DNA of 64,000 nucleotides, taken from assembly GCF_011634835.1 (NCBI RefSeq), contig NZ_SIRP01000001.1, positions 434,001-498,000 on the forward strand, read 5' to 3'. Each line of letters opens with the position of its first letter. Position 1 is the stretch's first letter. Shown one piece after another: positions 51,226 through 59,182 of the stretch. Made by a program: the position numbers and the translations under genes. The notes under the pieces were generated by a model. That model made no database searches. It saw only the letters and a program-made list of their open reading frames with translations, and was not told where the DNA came from. Origin of the DNA: Isoptericola sp. BMS4. GTDB lineage: Bacteria; Actinomycetota; Actinomycetes; Actinomycetales; Cellulomonadaceae.

Positions 51226-52344
51226 CTACGACGCGCGCACCGGCCCGGTGGACTCGCGCACGACGAGCTGCGGGCTGATCGCCATGCGGTGCACGGGCCG
51301 GCCGGGGTCCGCGAGCCGCTTGGCGAGCAGGTCGACGGCGGCGTGCCCGACCGCGTCGCGCGGGGGGCGCACCGCGGTCAGCGCGGGGCTGAGCAGCCCG
51401 GCGACCTCGTCGTCGTACGACACCACGGACAGGTCGCCGGGCACGCTCAGGCCCCGGTCGATGGCGCGCTGCACGATCGCGGACGCCTCGGGGTCGGAGT
51501 GCACCAGCAGGCCGGTGGTGCCCGACGAGCGGGCCGTGCCGATGACCTCGTCGACCACCGTGGGGAACTCGGGGGTGTGGCGGTCCGGGGCGAAGCGCTC
51601 GAAGTGCTCCTCGGAGGACAGGCCGAGCTCGGCGCAGGCCGCCCGCCACCCTGCGGCGACCTTGCGCGAGGTGGGCGAGTCGCGGGAGAGGACGAGCCCG
51701 ACCCGGCGGTGCCCCAGGCCCGCGAGGTGGTGCACGGCCATGAGCGCGCCGAGGGCGTGGTCCGAGACGACGGACTCCAGGACGTCCCGGTACGGCGCGA
51801 GCGCCGCCTCCCGCTCCACGAGCACGTGCGGGACCCCCGAGCGCTCCAGCCAGGCGGTGACGTCCTGCGCGCGGGTGCCGTCCGTGCGGGGCGCCAGGAT
51901 CAGGCCGCTCACCCGGTCGGTCTCCAGGAACCGCTGCAGCGCCGGGCGCTCGTCGTCGGCCGTGTACGAGGAGCCGCGCAGCACGATCCGCAGGCCGTGG
52001 CGCCGCGCCTCGGCCTGCATCCCCCGCACCACGCCGGGCCAGTAGTAGTCCAGGGAGGGCACGAGCACGCCGACCGACGCGATGACCTCGTCGGGGTCGC
52101 CCGGTGCCGACGCGGGCACGGCCGATCCGCCGGCGCCCTCCCCGGCCGGGACGGCGCCGCCGTGCACGCGGGTGAGCAGGCCCTCGTGCTCGAGCTGGGT
52201 GATGTCGCGCCGCACGGTCACCGGCGTCACCCCGAGGTCGGCGGTGAGGTCGGCGACGCGCACGACGCCGTCCCGCTCGAGCGCGGCGAGCAGGTGGGCG
52301 CGGCGCTCGGCGGGCAGCGGCGACCGCTGGGGTTCGCTCGTCAT
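51226..52344 (-). CDS. Chimeric transcriptional regulator: DeoR-type HTH fused to LacI-type sensor
   Basis: Regulator of 372 residues. Residues ~10-65 are a DeoR winged helix-turn-helix (RRAHLLAALERDGVVRVADL, VTPVTVRRDITQLEHEGLL, RVHGGAV), not the LacI type. Residues ~85-365 are a PBP-1/LacI sugar sensor (SVGVLVPSLDYYWPGVVRGM, LSVVSYDDEVAGLLSPALTAV). The fusion pairs a DNA-binding domain that usually senses phosphosugars through another fold with a free-sugar sensor. The ATG overlaps the stop of the heparinase-like gene (ATGA), so regulator and enzyme are made together. Confidence 0.9.
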   Translation of the reverse strand: MTSEPQRSPLPAERRAHLLAALERDGVVRVADLTADLGVTPVTVRRDITQLEHEGLLTRVHGGAVPAGEGAGGSAVPASAPGDPDEVIASVGVLVPSLDYYWPGVVRGMQAEARRHGLRIVLRGSSYTADDERPALQRFLETDRVSGLILAPRTDGTRAQDVTAWLERSGVPHVLVEREAALAPYRDVLESVVSDHALGALMAVHHLAGLGHRRVGLVLSRDSPTSRKVAAGWRAACAELGLSSEEHFERFAPDRHTPEFPTVVDEVIGTARSSGTTGLLVHSDPEASAIVQRAIDRGLSVPGDLSVVSYDDEVAGLLSPALTAVRPPRDAVGHAAVDLLAKRLADPGRPVHRMAISPQLVVRESTGPVRAS

Positions 52345-54395
52345 GGCGTGTCAGCCTCCTGCGTGGCGGGACGGGTGGCACCCGGCGGGGTGCCGTCCGG
52401 GTCGGGCGTGACCTCGAGCCGGACGGCGCGGAGGCCGGTGACGTCGAGGTCGAGACGCGTGAGGCGGGAGCCCCACACCTCGGTGTGCATCGGGTCGTCG
52501 AGCTCGCGGTCGACGAGGGTGGCGCGGACGCCGGACGGCCAGGACAGCAGCAGCGGGGTCGCGCCGTCGAGCGGGCGGACGCGAGCGTGCCCGGGGCCGA
52601 GCTCGACGGTGCCGGCGAGCAGCCAGCGCACGGTCGTCGGGGCCCGCCCGCCTCCGGGGCCGTCGTCGGCCCAGTCCCACTCGTCGGTGACGACGACCCA
52701 GCCGGCGCCGCCCTCGACGCCGGGGGCGAGGCGCGCGTCGCGGCGCCACCGGCGCAGACCGGCTACGGGGTAGGCGCCGGCGAGGTCCAGGGCCAGCCCG
52801 GCAGCCTGCTCCTCGCCGGCGGGGAGCGTCGGGACGACGTCGCGGGCGCCGAACCCGCGGCCCGCGCCCTGCGGGGTGCCGGCGACCTCGGGCACGGAGT
52901 GCCACGACGACTGCATGCACCAGATGTCGTACCGGTCGGGGCCGAACGTCCGCGCGGTGTAGGTGGGCCGGCCCGCGTCGACCACGGTGGGGACGCCGTC
53001 GGAGGCGACCACGACGGAGCCGACGTCGTCGTGGTTGTGCGCCTCGCCGTTGTGGCCGCCCTTGACGGCCAGCGCGAGCCCGGCGCTCGTGCCGGGGCGC
53101 TCGCGGGCCACGAGCACCTGCGTGGAGGCGAGCCAGGTCCGGCCCGGCAGCGGCGGGTCGGCGGGGCCCGTCGCGTCCCGGCGCCACGCGTCGTCGGCGA
53201 GCGCGCGCAGCGTCCTGCCGAGCCCGTCCTCGGCGTGCGCGAGGGGGCCGCCGGGCCCGACGCGGCTCGCGGCGTACGCGGCGGCGTCGGCGTCGCCGAG
53301 CCGGACGGCCGCCCGGTGCAGGGCGCGCCACGGGTGCGGGCGGGCGAGCCGCGCCTGGGCGTCGGCGAGGTTGACGTACCAGTCGCCGCCCAGGTGCATG
53401 CGGTGCGGGAACGCCACCGTGGCGGTGAGCGCGGGCGGGGCGACCCGAGGGTCGAGCGCGTCGAGCGCGCCGCCGGTGGCGTGCGCGAGGACGTCGAGCG
53501 CCTCCAGGGCCCGGCAGGCGCCGTTCCACCAGTAGGCGACGCCCTCGTCGATCGCGCCGTCGGTGGGCAGCGCCGCCACGTACCGGTCGAGGCCCTCGAC
53601 GGCGAGCGCGACGACGCGGGCGCGGGTGGCGGCCTCGTCGTCGCCGTCGAGCAGGCGCAGCGCGGCGACGAGCACGTTCCCGTGGATCCACGGGCTCCAG
53701 TTGTGCACGTGGCCGTCGAGGCCGAGCCAGTGCCAGTCCCGGCGGCGCAGGAACGGCTCGACGACCCGCAGGCGCGCCTCGTGCCGGATCCGGGCGCGCA
53801 GGCCCGGCCAGCGCTCGTCGAGCCGGGTGCCGAGCAGGTGGTCGAGCCACGCGAGCTGGCCGACCGCCTCGCCCGCGCCGAGGTCGAGGTACGGGTCCGT
53901 CACCGACGGCAGTACCCAGCCGCGGGTGGCGCGGGCGTCGTCGTGGGCCGGCCAGCACCAGGTGCTCTGCTCGCAGAGCTGCCACACGCCGTCGGCGACC
54001 TCGTCGACGAGGCGCTCCTCTCCCGTGACCGCGGCGGCGACGGCGGCGCGGGTCAGGCGGTGCTGGCGGGAGAACACGAGGTCCTCGTGCGCGGTGCGGT
54101 CACCGTCGCGGTGCAGGGCCGCGGCGGTGCTGGCGAGCGGGTGCGGCCAGGGCGTGCCCAGGTCGGCGGTGGCGGCCCCGACGAGCGCGTCGAGGACGGG
54201 CCGGGCGGCGGGGTCGGCGGCGAGGTCGCCGCCCGGGCCCCAGAGCGTGCCCGCGTCGGTGGGCGGGACGGGCAGCGCGGATCCGGGGGAGCGCAGCAGG
54301 TCGGCGAGCGCGGCCGTGCGTGCCTCCCGCCCGGCCGGGAGCGCAGGTTCGAGGGCGGCGGCCAGCGGGCCGGTGAACGGGGCGTCGGTATCCAT
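52341..54395 (-). CDS. Heparinase II/III-like polysaccharide lyase family protein
   Basis: Protein of 684 residues, no signal peptide, so likely cytoplasmic and acting on imported oligosaccharides. An (alpha/alpha)-toroid (~60-400; HNWSPWIHGNVLVAAL, DEGVAYWWNGACRALE) precedes a heparinase II/III beta-sheet domain (~430-684) with the signature VKGGHNGEAHNHDDVGS (~445-461) that carries the family's active-site histidine. It is expected to be an oligo-uronide lyase or related enzyme; the substrate is unknown. The ATG at 54393-54395 is preceded by GAGGAG at very short spacing. It is divergent from a solute-binding lipoprotein gene. Confidence 0.85.
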   Translation of the reverse strand: MDTDAPFTGPLAAALEPALPAGREARTAALADLLRSPGSALPVPPTDAGTLWGPGGDLAADPAARPVLDALVGAATADLGTPWPHPLASTAAALHRDGDRTAHEDLVFSRQHRLTRAAVAAAVTGEERLVDEVADGVWQLCEQSTWCWPAHDDARATRGWVLPSVTDPYLDLGAGEAVGQLAWLDHLLGTRLDERWPGLRARIRHEARLRVVEPFLRRRDWHWLGLDGHVHNWSPWIHGNVLVAALRLLDGDDEAATRARVVALAVEGLDRYVAALPTDGAIDEGVAYWWNGACRALEALDVLAHATGGALDALDPRVAPPALTATVAFPHRMHLGGDWYVNLADAQARLARPHPWRALHRAAVRLGDADAAAYAASRVGPGGPLAHAEDGLGRTLRALADDAWRRDATGPADPPLPGRTWLASTQVLVARERPGTSAGLALAVKGGHNGEAHNHDDVGSVVVASDGVPTVVDAGRPTYTARTFGPDRYDIWCMQSSWHSVPEVAGTPQGAGRGFGARDVVPTLPAGEEQAAGLALDLAGAYPVAGLRRWRRDARLAPGVEGGAGWVVVTDEWDWADDGPGGGRAPTTVRWLLAGTVELGPGHARVRPLDGATPLLLSWPSGVRATLVDRELDDPMHTEVWGSRLTRLDLDVTGLRAVRLEVTPDPDGTPPGATRPATQEADTP

Positions 54396-54428
54396 CTCTC
54401 CTCGCCGAGAGCTCGCGGAACAGGCTGT

Positions 54429-54446
54429 AAACGATCTAAAACGATC
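54429..54446. promoter_or_regulatory. Direct-repeat operator candidate (DeoR-type)
   Basis: AAACGATC is repeated at 54429-54436 and 54439-54446, exactly one helical turn apart, in the 147-bp gap between the heparinase-like gene and the divergent binding-protein gene. Short direct repeats suit DeoR-type DNA-binding domains, and a DeoR-headed regulator is encoded in this operon. Confidence 0.5.
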
Positions 54447-54542
54447 ATCACGGTACAGCAACACTCTTGACGGCGCGAGAAATCGACCGTTTGAATGCGT
54501 TCCTGTTCGTTGAGGAGCACCCCCACTCGAAGGAGAGCCCGG

Positions 54543-55835
54543 ATGAAGCGCACGATCCCGGCCGCGATCGGCACGTCCGTCGCGGTCGCCCTGACCCTGA
54601 CGGCGTGCGGCGGCGGCGACGAGGCGCCCGCCGAGGCCGACGGGCCCGTCACCCTGTCCCTTGCCGGCTGGAGCCTCGACACCACGCCGGAGTTCCAGAC
54701 GCTCGCGGACGCGTTCCACGAGGAGAACCCCGACGTCACCGTCGAGCTGCAGGAGTACAGCGCCGACGACTACGACACCCAGATGACCGCCGACCTCGCG
54801 GCGGGCTCCGCGCCGGACCTCTACGTGCAGAAGAACCTCAAGAACTTCTTCACCTACTCCTCGGGCGGGCAGCTCATGGACGTCTCCGACGTCGCCGGGG
54901 ACCTGGACCCGGCAACGGGTGGTGTCGACGCCTACGAGGTCGACGGCGCGACCTACGCGGTCCCGTACCGCCAGGACTCCTGGGTGCTCTACTACAACAA
55001 GGACCTCTTCGAGAAGGCGGGCGTCGACGCGCCGGACGGCTCGTGGACCTGGGACGACTACGCCGAGGCCGCCGAGGAGCTGACGGCCGGCCTGGGCGGC
55101 GACGCGGAGGGCACCTACCAGCACAGCTGGCAGTCGACCCTGCAGGGCTTCGCGCTCGCGCAGACCGAGGGCGCCGACCTGACCAGCGGCGACTTCGGCT
55201 ACCTCGAGCCCTACTACGACCGCGCCCTCGCGCTGCAGGACGCCGGCGCGCAGGTGGACTTCGGCACCATGACGACGAACTCCCTGACGTACCAGGCCCA
55301 GTTCGGCACCCAGAAGGCCGCGATGATGCCCATGGGCTCCTGGTACGTGGCGACGCTCGTGGCGCAGCAGGACTCCGGCGACGCGGACGACTTCGCCTGG
55401 GGCATGGCGCCGATTCCGCAGGCCGACGCCTCCACGACGGGCACGGACGCCACCCCGGTCACCTTCGGCGACCCCACCGGCCTGGGCATCAACCCGGCCA
55501 TCGACGAGAGCAAGGTGGCGGCCGCCAAGGAGTTCCTCGCCTTCGCGGCCGGGGAGGGCGGCGCCGAGGCGCTCGCCGAGATCGGCATCACCCCGGCCCT
55601 GCTGAGCGACGGCGTCGTCGACGCCTACTTCGCCCTCGACGGCGTGCCGACGGACGACCTGTCGCGGTTCGCGTTCGCCACCCACGACACCCGCCCGGAG
55701 AACCCGGTCGACCCGGCCACGGCGCCGCTCCAGAACATCCTCGGCGACGCCCACACGGCGATCATGTCGGAGTCGGCCTCGGTCGCCGACGCGCTGGCCG
55801 AGGCGGAGGACCGGGCGGCGTCCGAGATCGGCTGA
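54543..55835 (+). CDS. Orphan sugar ABC transporter substrate-binding lipoprotein
   Basis: Family-1 solute-binding lipoprotein of 430 residues. The signal peptide ends in a lipobox (LTAC, Cys at ~22); the mature part begins VTLSLAGWSLDTTPEFQTLADAF, and the ligand-cleft segment is VPYRQDSWVLYYNKDLFEKAG. AAGGAG precedes the ATG. Unlike the other importers in this window it is followed by no permease genes; a terminator and an opposing kinase gene come directly after. It must use permeases encoded elsewhere or be a relic of a larger locus. Confidence 0.92.
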   Translation: MKRTIPAAIGTSVAVALTLTACGGGDEAPAEADGPVTLSLAGWSLDTTPEFQTLADAFHEENPDVTVELQEYSADDYDTQMTADLAAGSAPDLYVQKNLKNFFTYSSGGQLMDVSDVAGDLDPATGGVDAYEVDGATYAVPYRQDSWVLYYNKDLFEKAGVDAPDGSWTWDDYAEAAEELTAGLGGDAEGTYQHSWQSTLQGFALAQTEGADLTSGDFGYLEPYYDRALALQDAGAQVDFGTMTTNSLTYQAQFGTQKAAMMPMGSWYVATLVAQQDSGDADDFAWGMAPIPQADASTTGTDATPVTFGDPTGLGINPAIDESKVAAAKEFLAFAAGEGGAEALAEIGITPALLSDGVVDAYFALDGVPTDDLSRFAFATHDTRPENPVDPATAPLQNILGDAHTAIMSESASVADALAEAEDRAASEIG

Positions 55836-55844
55836 GACCGTCGA

Positions 55845-55879
55845 CCGTCGCCGGCCCAGCTCTCAGGGGCCGGCGACGG
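55845..55879. terminator. Convergent terminator overlapping the 3' end of the APH gene
   Basis: 13-bp perfect arms CCGTCGCCGGCCC / GGGCCGGCGACGG with a 9-nt loop. The right arm lies in the last codons of the leftward kinase gene (stop at 55863-55865), so one hairpin serves both converging genes. Confidence 0.8.
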
Positions 55880-56786
55880 CGGCCGCGACCCGGCGCTGCG
55901 ACGCCCGGGCGAACGCGGGCCAGCGGTCCCAGTAGTAGGGGAGCGCGACGATCCCCTGCACGAGCGTCCACCCGCGCCCGCGCTCCCACGCGCCGTCGTC
56001 CAGCGCGCCGCCCGGACCGGCGCCCGCGGCCTCACGGAAGGCGTCGCGGTCCCGGCCGTCGAACAGCCACCACGCGGGCGGCAGGTCGGCGGCCGGGTCC
56101 CCGACGCCGAGCGCGCCCCAGTCGATGACGGCGGTGAGCCGGCCCGCGTCCGCGATGAGGTTGCCGGGCATGAGGTCGCCGTGCAGCCACGTGCCCGGCA
56201 CGGGGTCGGCAGCCGCCTCCAGCGCGCGGTCCCAGGCCTTGAGGACGGCGGCGCCGTCCACGCGGTCGCCGGACTCCGCCGTCGCGCGGCGCACGTCGTC
56301 GTCCAGGCGGGCGAGCGGCACTCCGCGGGCCGTGCCGTCCGCGACCGGACCGCCGGCCGGGTCGACGGCGCGCAGCGCGGCGACGAACGCGCCGAGGCCC
56401 GCGGCGGCCCGTGCCGGGTCGAGGTTCGGCGCGGCGTCCGGGTCCAGGGGGTCGGCGGCGGCCGTCCCAGGGACCCAGGGCACCACGGACCAGTGGAACG
56501 GGTAGCGCTCGTCCGGCTCGCCGACGGCCAGCGGTGCCGGCACGTCGAGCGGCAGGTGCGGCGCGAGCCGGGGCAGCCAGAGCGCGTCGGCGAGGGCGTG
56601 CTCCGCGGACCACGCGACCTTCGGCATGCGGGCCACGAGATCGTCGCCGAGCCGGAACAGCCGGTGGTCGGTGCCGGACTCCGCCACGGGCGTCACCGGG
56701 AGCCCCGCCCAGCGGGGGTGCTGCGCCGCCACCAGGCGGCGGACGTCGTCCGCGGTGACCTGGACCTCGTCGTCGTGCAGGAGCAT
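55863..56786 (-). CDS. Aminoglycoside phosphotransferase (APH) family kinase
   Basis: Protein kinase-like small-molecule kinase of 307 residues. The catalytic loop LHGDLMPGNL (HGD at 202-204) and metal-binding DWG (222-224) are intact. The N-lobe is short with a lysine in RMPKVAWS rather than a classic VAIK. The substrate could be an antibiotic, a sugar or another metabolite; context gives no hint of resistance. The ATG at 56784-56786 was chosen where family homology (VTADDVRRLV) begins. Confidence 0.88.
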   Translation of the reverse strand: MLLHDDEVQVTADDVRRLVAAQHPRWAGLPVTPVAESGTDHRLFRLGDDLVARMPKVAWSAEHALADALWLPRLAPHLPLDVPAPLAVGEPDERYPFHWSVVPWVPGTAAADPLDPDAAPNLDPARAAAGLGAFVAALRAVDPAGGPVADGTARGVPLARLDDDVRRATAESGDRVDGAAVLKAWDRALEAAADPVPGTWLHGDLMPGNLIADAGRLTAVIDWGALGVGDPAADLPPAWWLFDGRDRDAFREAAGAGPGGALDDGAWERGRGWTLVQGIVALPYYWDRWPAFARASQRRVAAAVAGP

Positions 56787-56946
56787 GCCCCGACCGTACG
56801 GAGGCCCCGGATACCGGGCCAGGGAATTCCGGCGCCACCTGCGAGGGCGCGACAGCGGCCCCTGTGGACGGTCCCGAGATCCGGTGAGTCGCCTGTGGCA
56901 CCCTGGGGCCGGTCCGTCGTCGAGCTTCCCGGGGAGAAAACAGCGC

Positions 56947-57237
56947 ATGTCCGGCGACATCGTCATGAACGACGAGCTCCTGTCGCGGGTCGAGAACGAC
57001 CTGGACCGGATGAAGGAGCGCCTGTACGAGCCGCTCGACGCGATCAGGTCGGCCGACCCGTCCGCCGTCGGCGAGCCGGGGCTCGTGGACGTCGTCTCCC
57101 ACTTCCGTGACCGGTGGGACCGCAGCATCGACGAGATGTGCGAGGCGACCGGCAACGCCCGGGAGCAGCTGCAGAAGATCCGTGACGGGTTCGCCCAGAT
57201 CGACGCCGACCTCGCCGCTGCCCTCCGGGAGGAGTGA
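56947..57237 (+). CDS. Small WXG100/ESX-like protein
   Basis: Helical-hairpin protein of 96 residues, the size of WXG100 (EsxA-type) proteins. It is highly charged with a central FRDRWDRSIDEM turn in place of a strict WXG and a C-terminal helix (EQLQKIRDGFAQIDADLAAAL). Such proteins dimerise and guide larger partners to a type VII secretion system. GGGGAG lies about 10 nt before the ATG; a second ATG six codons later is possible. Its stop overlaps or abuts the next start, making it the first of four coupled genes. Confidence 0.75.
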   Translation: MSGDIVMNDELLSRVENDLDRMKERLYEPLDAIRSADPSAVGEPGLVDVVSHFRDRWDRSIDEMCEATGNAREQLQKIRDGFAQIDADLAAALREE

Positions 57238-57239
57238 CG

Positions 57240-58487
57240 GTGGTCCACTACGAGCACATCGGCTACGACCCCGCGCCCGGGAACCACGAGGTCACCGGCG
57301 GGCTCGCCGCGGGTCTGACGAGCGGGCACGAGACCCTCGAGCGCGTGCGTTTCCTGCTCGGCAGCGTGGACGAGGGCGAGTGGGTGGGCGAGACCGCCAT
57401 CGCGTTCCGCTCGATGCTGCACGACGGGTTCGAGCCGAAGGTGATCGAGGCCGAGGACGCCTTCCGCCGGGCGGCGGACGCGCTCGAGACCTGGGCCGGC
57501 GACCTCCGGACCTTCCGCGACCGCGCCGACGCGCTCAACCGCGAGCTCGGCGAGGCCAAGGAAGCCCTCGGCGCCGCGGAGTCGAACTACTACGGCATGC
57601 CCGAGGCGCCCCGGCCGCAGGACGACGCCCCGGCGCACGCCTGGGACGACTACCAGGAGGGCGAGCGCGCCCGGCTCGTCGCGCAGGAGTCGATGGACGA
57701 CGCCCAGGGCGTCGTCAACGGCGTCTGGGACCAGATCCGCCTGCTCGTCGAGGAGTACGGTGCCGCTTCCCGCGCGCTCCTGGGCGCCTTCGAGACCGCC
57801 GCCGCGATGGCGCCGGACGACCCGTCGCTCTTCGAGCGGGCCGTGGACTGGGTCGGCGACGAGCTCGAGGATGTGGGCGACCTCTTCGCCGAAGTCGGCG
57901 ACCTGCTTCTCGAGTGGGCGGCCGAGAATGCCGGGTTCCTCAACGAACTGTCCAACTGGCTGTCGCTCGGGAGCATGGTCTTCGGATTCGCGTCATTGAT
58001 TCCAGGGCCGTGGTCGCCGTTCCTCGCGGGTCTGAGCGTCGGGCTCGGCGTGGCCAGCACCCTGTCGGGCTTTCTTGCCGCTGCAGGCGAGGGCGGCAGT
58101 TGGTCCGCAGGTTTCACACCAGGCGTCATCGCTGGAGCGATCGGCACCGCCTTGGGTGCGGGCGCGGTGTTCGCGACGTTCCGAGCGGTATCTGCCTCGG
58201 CCACGGCTGCGGGTCGTGTCGCGCCGACGTTCGGCCAGTTCATGAACCCGTTGTCCGAGGCCGGGCGAACTGCGACGGCGGCGTTCCCGGGCTTCTTCTC
58301 CATGGCCGCTCGTGGGACGGCGATCGAGACGACCGCGGAGCTGGGATGGCGTGCCCTCGACGTGACCTTCGACCAGGCCACGTGGTTCGTCACCAATCCG
58401 ATCGGTGTCTTCAACATGGCGTGGGACGTCGAGGGGAGCCCGAACGCGCTGACCCGGACTCAGGCACAGAAGAGGGGAGCCCTGTGA
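57240..58487 (+). CDS. WXG-domain protein, putative type VII-associated effector with hydrophobic C-terminal half
   Basis: Protein of 415 residues. The N-terminal half is helical with a clear WXG motif (W48-V49-G50 in GEWVGETAIAFRSML) and a long coiled segment (~60-120). The C-terminal half (~230-360) is glycine-rich and hydrophobic (SLGSMVFGFASLIPGPW, GVIAGAIGTALGAGAVFATF) and may insert in membranes. The base composition drops inside the gene, at about nt 57,900: one hand-counted line in the 5' half is ~72 % GC and one in the 3' half ~62 %. That is typical of genes with exchangeable toxin ends. GTG at 57240 has the better ribosome spacing; GTG at 57234 would overlap the upstream stop. No known toxin fold recognised. 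Confidence 0.65.
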   Translation: MVHYEHIGYDPAPGNHEVTGGLAAGLTSGHETLERVRFLLGSVDEGEWVGETAIAFRSMLHDGFEPKVIEAEDAFRRAADALETWAGDLRTFRDRADALNRELGEAKEALGAAESNYYGMPEAPRPQDDAPAHAWDDYQEGERARLVAQESMDDAQGVVNGVWDQIRLLVEEYGAASRALLGAFETAAAMAPDDPSLFERAVDWVGDELEDVGDLFAEVGDLLLEWAAENAGFLNELSNWLSLGSMVFGFASLIPGPWSPFLAGLSVGLGVASTLSGFLAAAGEGGSWSAGFTPGVIAGAIGTALGAGAVFATFRAVSASATAAGRVAPTFGQFMNPLSEAGRTATAAFPGFFSMAARGTAIETTAELGWRALDVTFDQATWFVTNPIGVFNMAWDVEGSPNALTRTQAQKRGAL

Positions 58488-59182
58488 TCTCGTCGGCGCC
58501 GACCAACGCGGACAACCCGGCACGCTGGCGGCTGCGTACCCAGATTCCCGACGACTGGATCGATCTCGCGGGGACGACCTCGCCGTCCGAAGCCGTCGGC
58601 GTGGTCACGTCTGCCCTCGAAGACGTCGGTATCGAGGTGACAAAGCACGAGCAAAGGCTTCTGCGCTCTGGCCTCGAGGCGTGGCACAGGTTCTCGAGGG
58701 ACAACGGCCTTCTTGTCCACGGTCTCGTCTACCAGGGGCGCGAGTATTCGGGGCAGTCCGCGATCGGTTCGGAGGTCTTCTGGACGGTCACCGGATTCGT
58801 CACGGACATCTCGGCATTCGAAGGAGCTCTGTCGCCGATGGAGGCTCTCCGCCGGGTTGTCGCTGCCAAGTTGGGGGTTGCCGTAGACGAGGCGTACACC
58901 GAGCTCTTTCATACCGGAATCGGACCCGCGATCGGGATGACGGTGAACCATGAACTGATGCTGCAGCAACCCGGCGTGGACGATCAGCCGCCCGTGACCA
59001 GCACGGTGGGCCTGGCCTTGGTGGTGGCCATGCCTCCGGAGGGCGGTCCGAGCCTCGTGCTCGGCGGACTGTCGCGCGACCCTACGCAGCGGGACGGGTT
59101 GGGCATGCTGCTGGCGCGGATCGCTGGGCCGGCCACCATCGTTCCGGCCGACCGAGAGACACCAGCGGAGGGTGAGCGATGA
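58484..59182 (+). CDS. Hypothetical protein of the WXG module
   Basis: Soluble-looking protein of 232 residues, coupled to its neighbours by GTGA at the start and ATGA at the end. It begins with a TxIPDDWIDL-type segment (RLRTQIPDDWIDLAGT), is mixed alpha/beta, and has no signal peptide or membrane segment. I do not recognise the family. Its position directly after a putative effector makes it a candidate immunity or chaperone protein, an inference from order only. Base composition is as low as the preceding gene's 3' half. Confidence 0.75.
   Translation: MISSAPTNADNPARWRLRTQIPDDWIDLAGTTSPSEAVGVVTSALEDVGIEVTKHEQRLLRSGLEAWHRFSRDNGLLVHGLVYQGREYSGQSAIGSEVFWTVTGFVTDISAFEGALSPMEALRRVVAAKLGVAVDEAYTELFHTGIGPAIGMTVNHELMLQQPGVDDQPPVTSTVGLALVVAMPPEGGPSLVLGGLSRDPTQRDGLGMLLARIAGPATIVPADRETPAEGER

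Noticed and set aside
55863-56786. Antibiotic-resistance determinant
   Set aside because: The APH fold is clear, but the family includes many housekeeping small-molecule kinases and nothing nearby (mobile element, resistance or biosynthesis gene) supports resistance.
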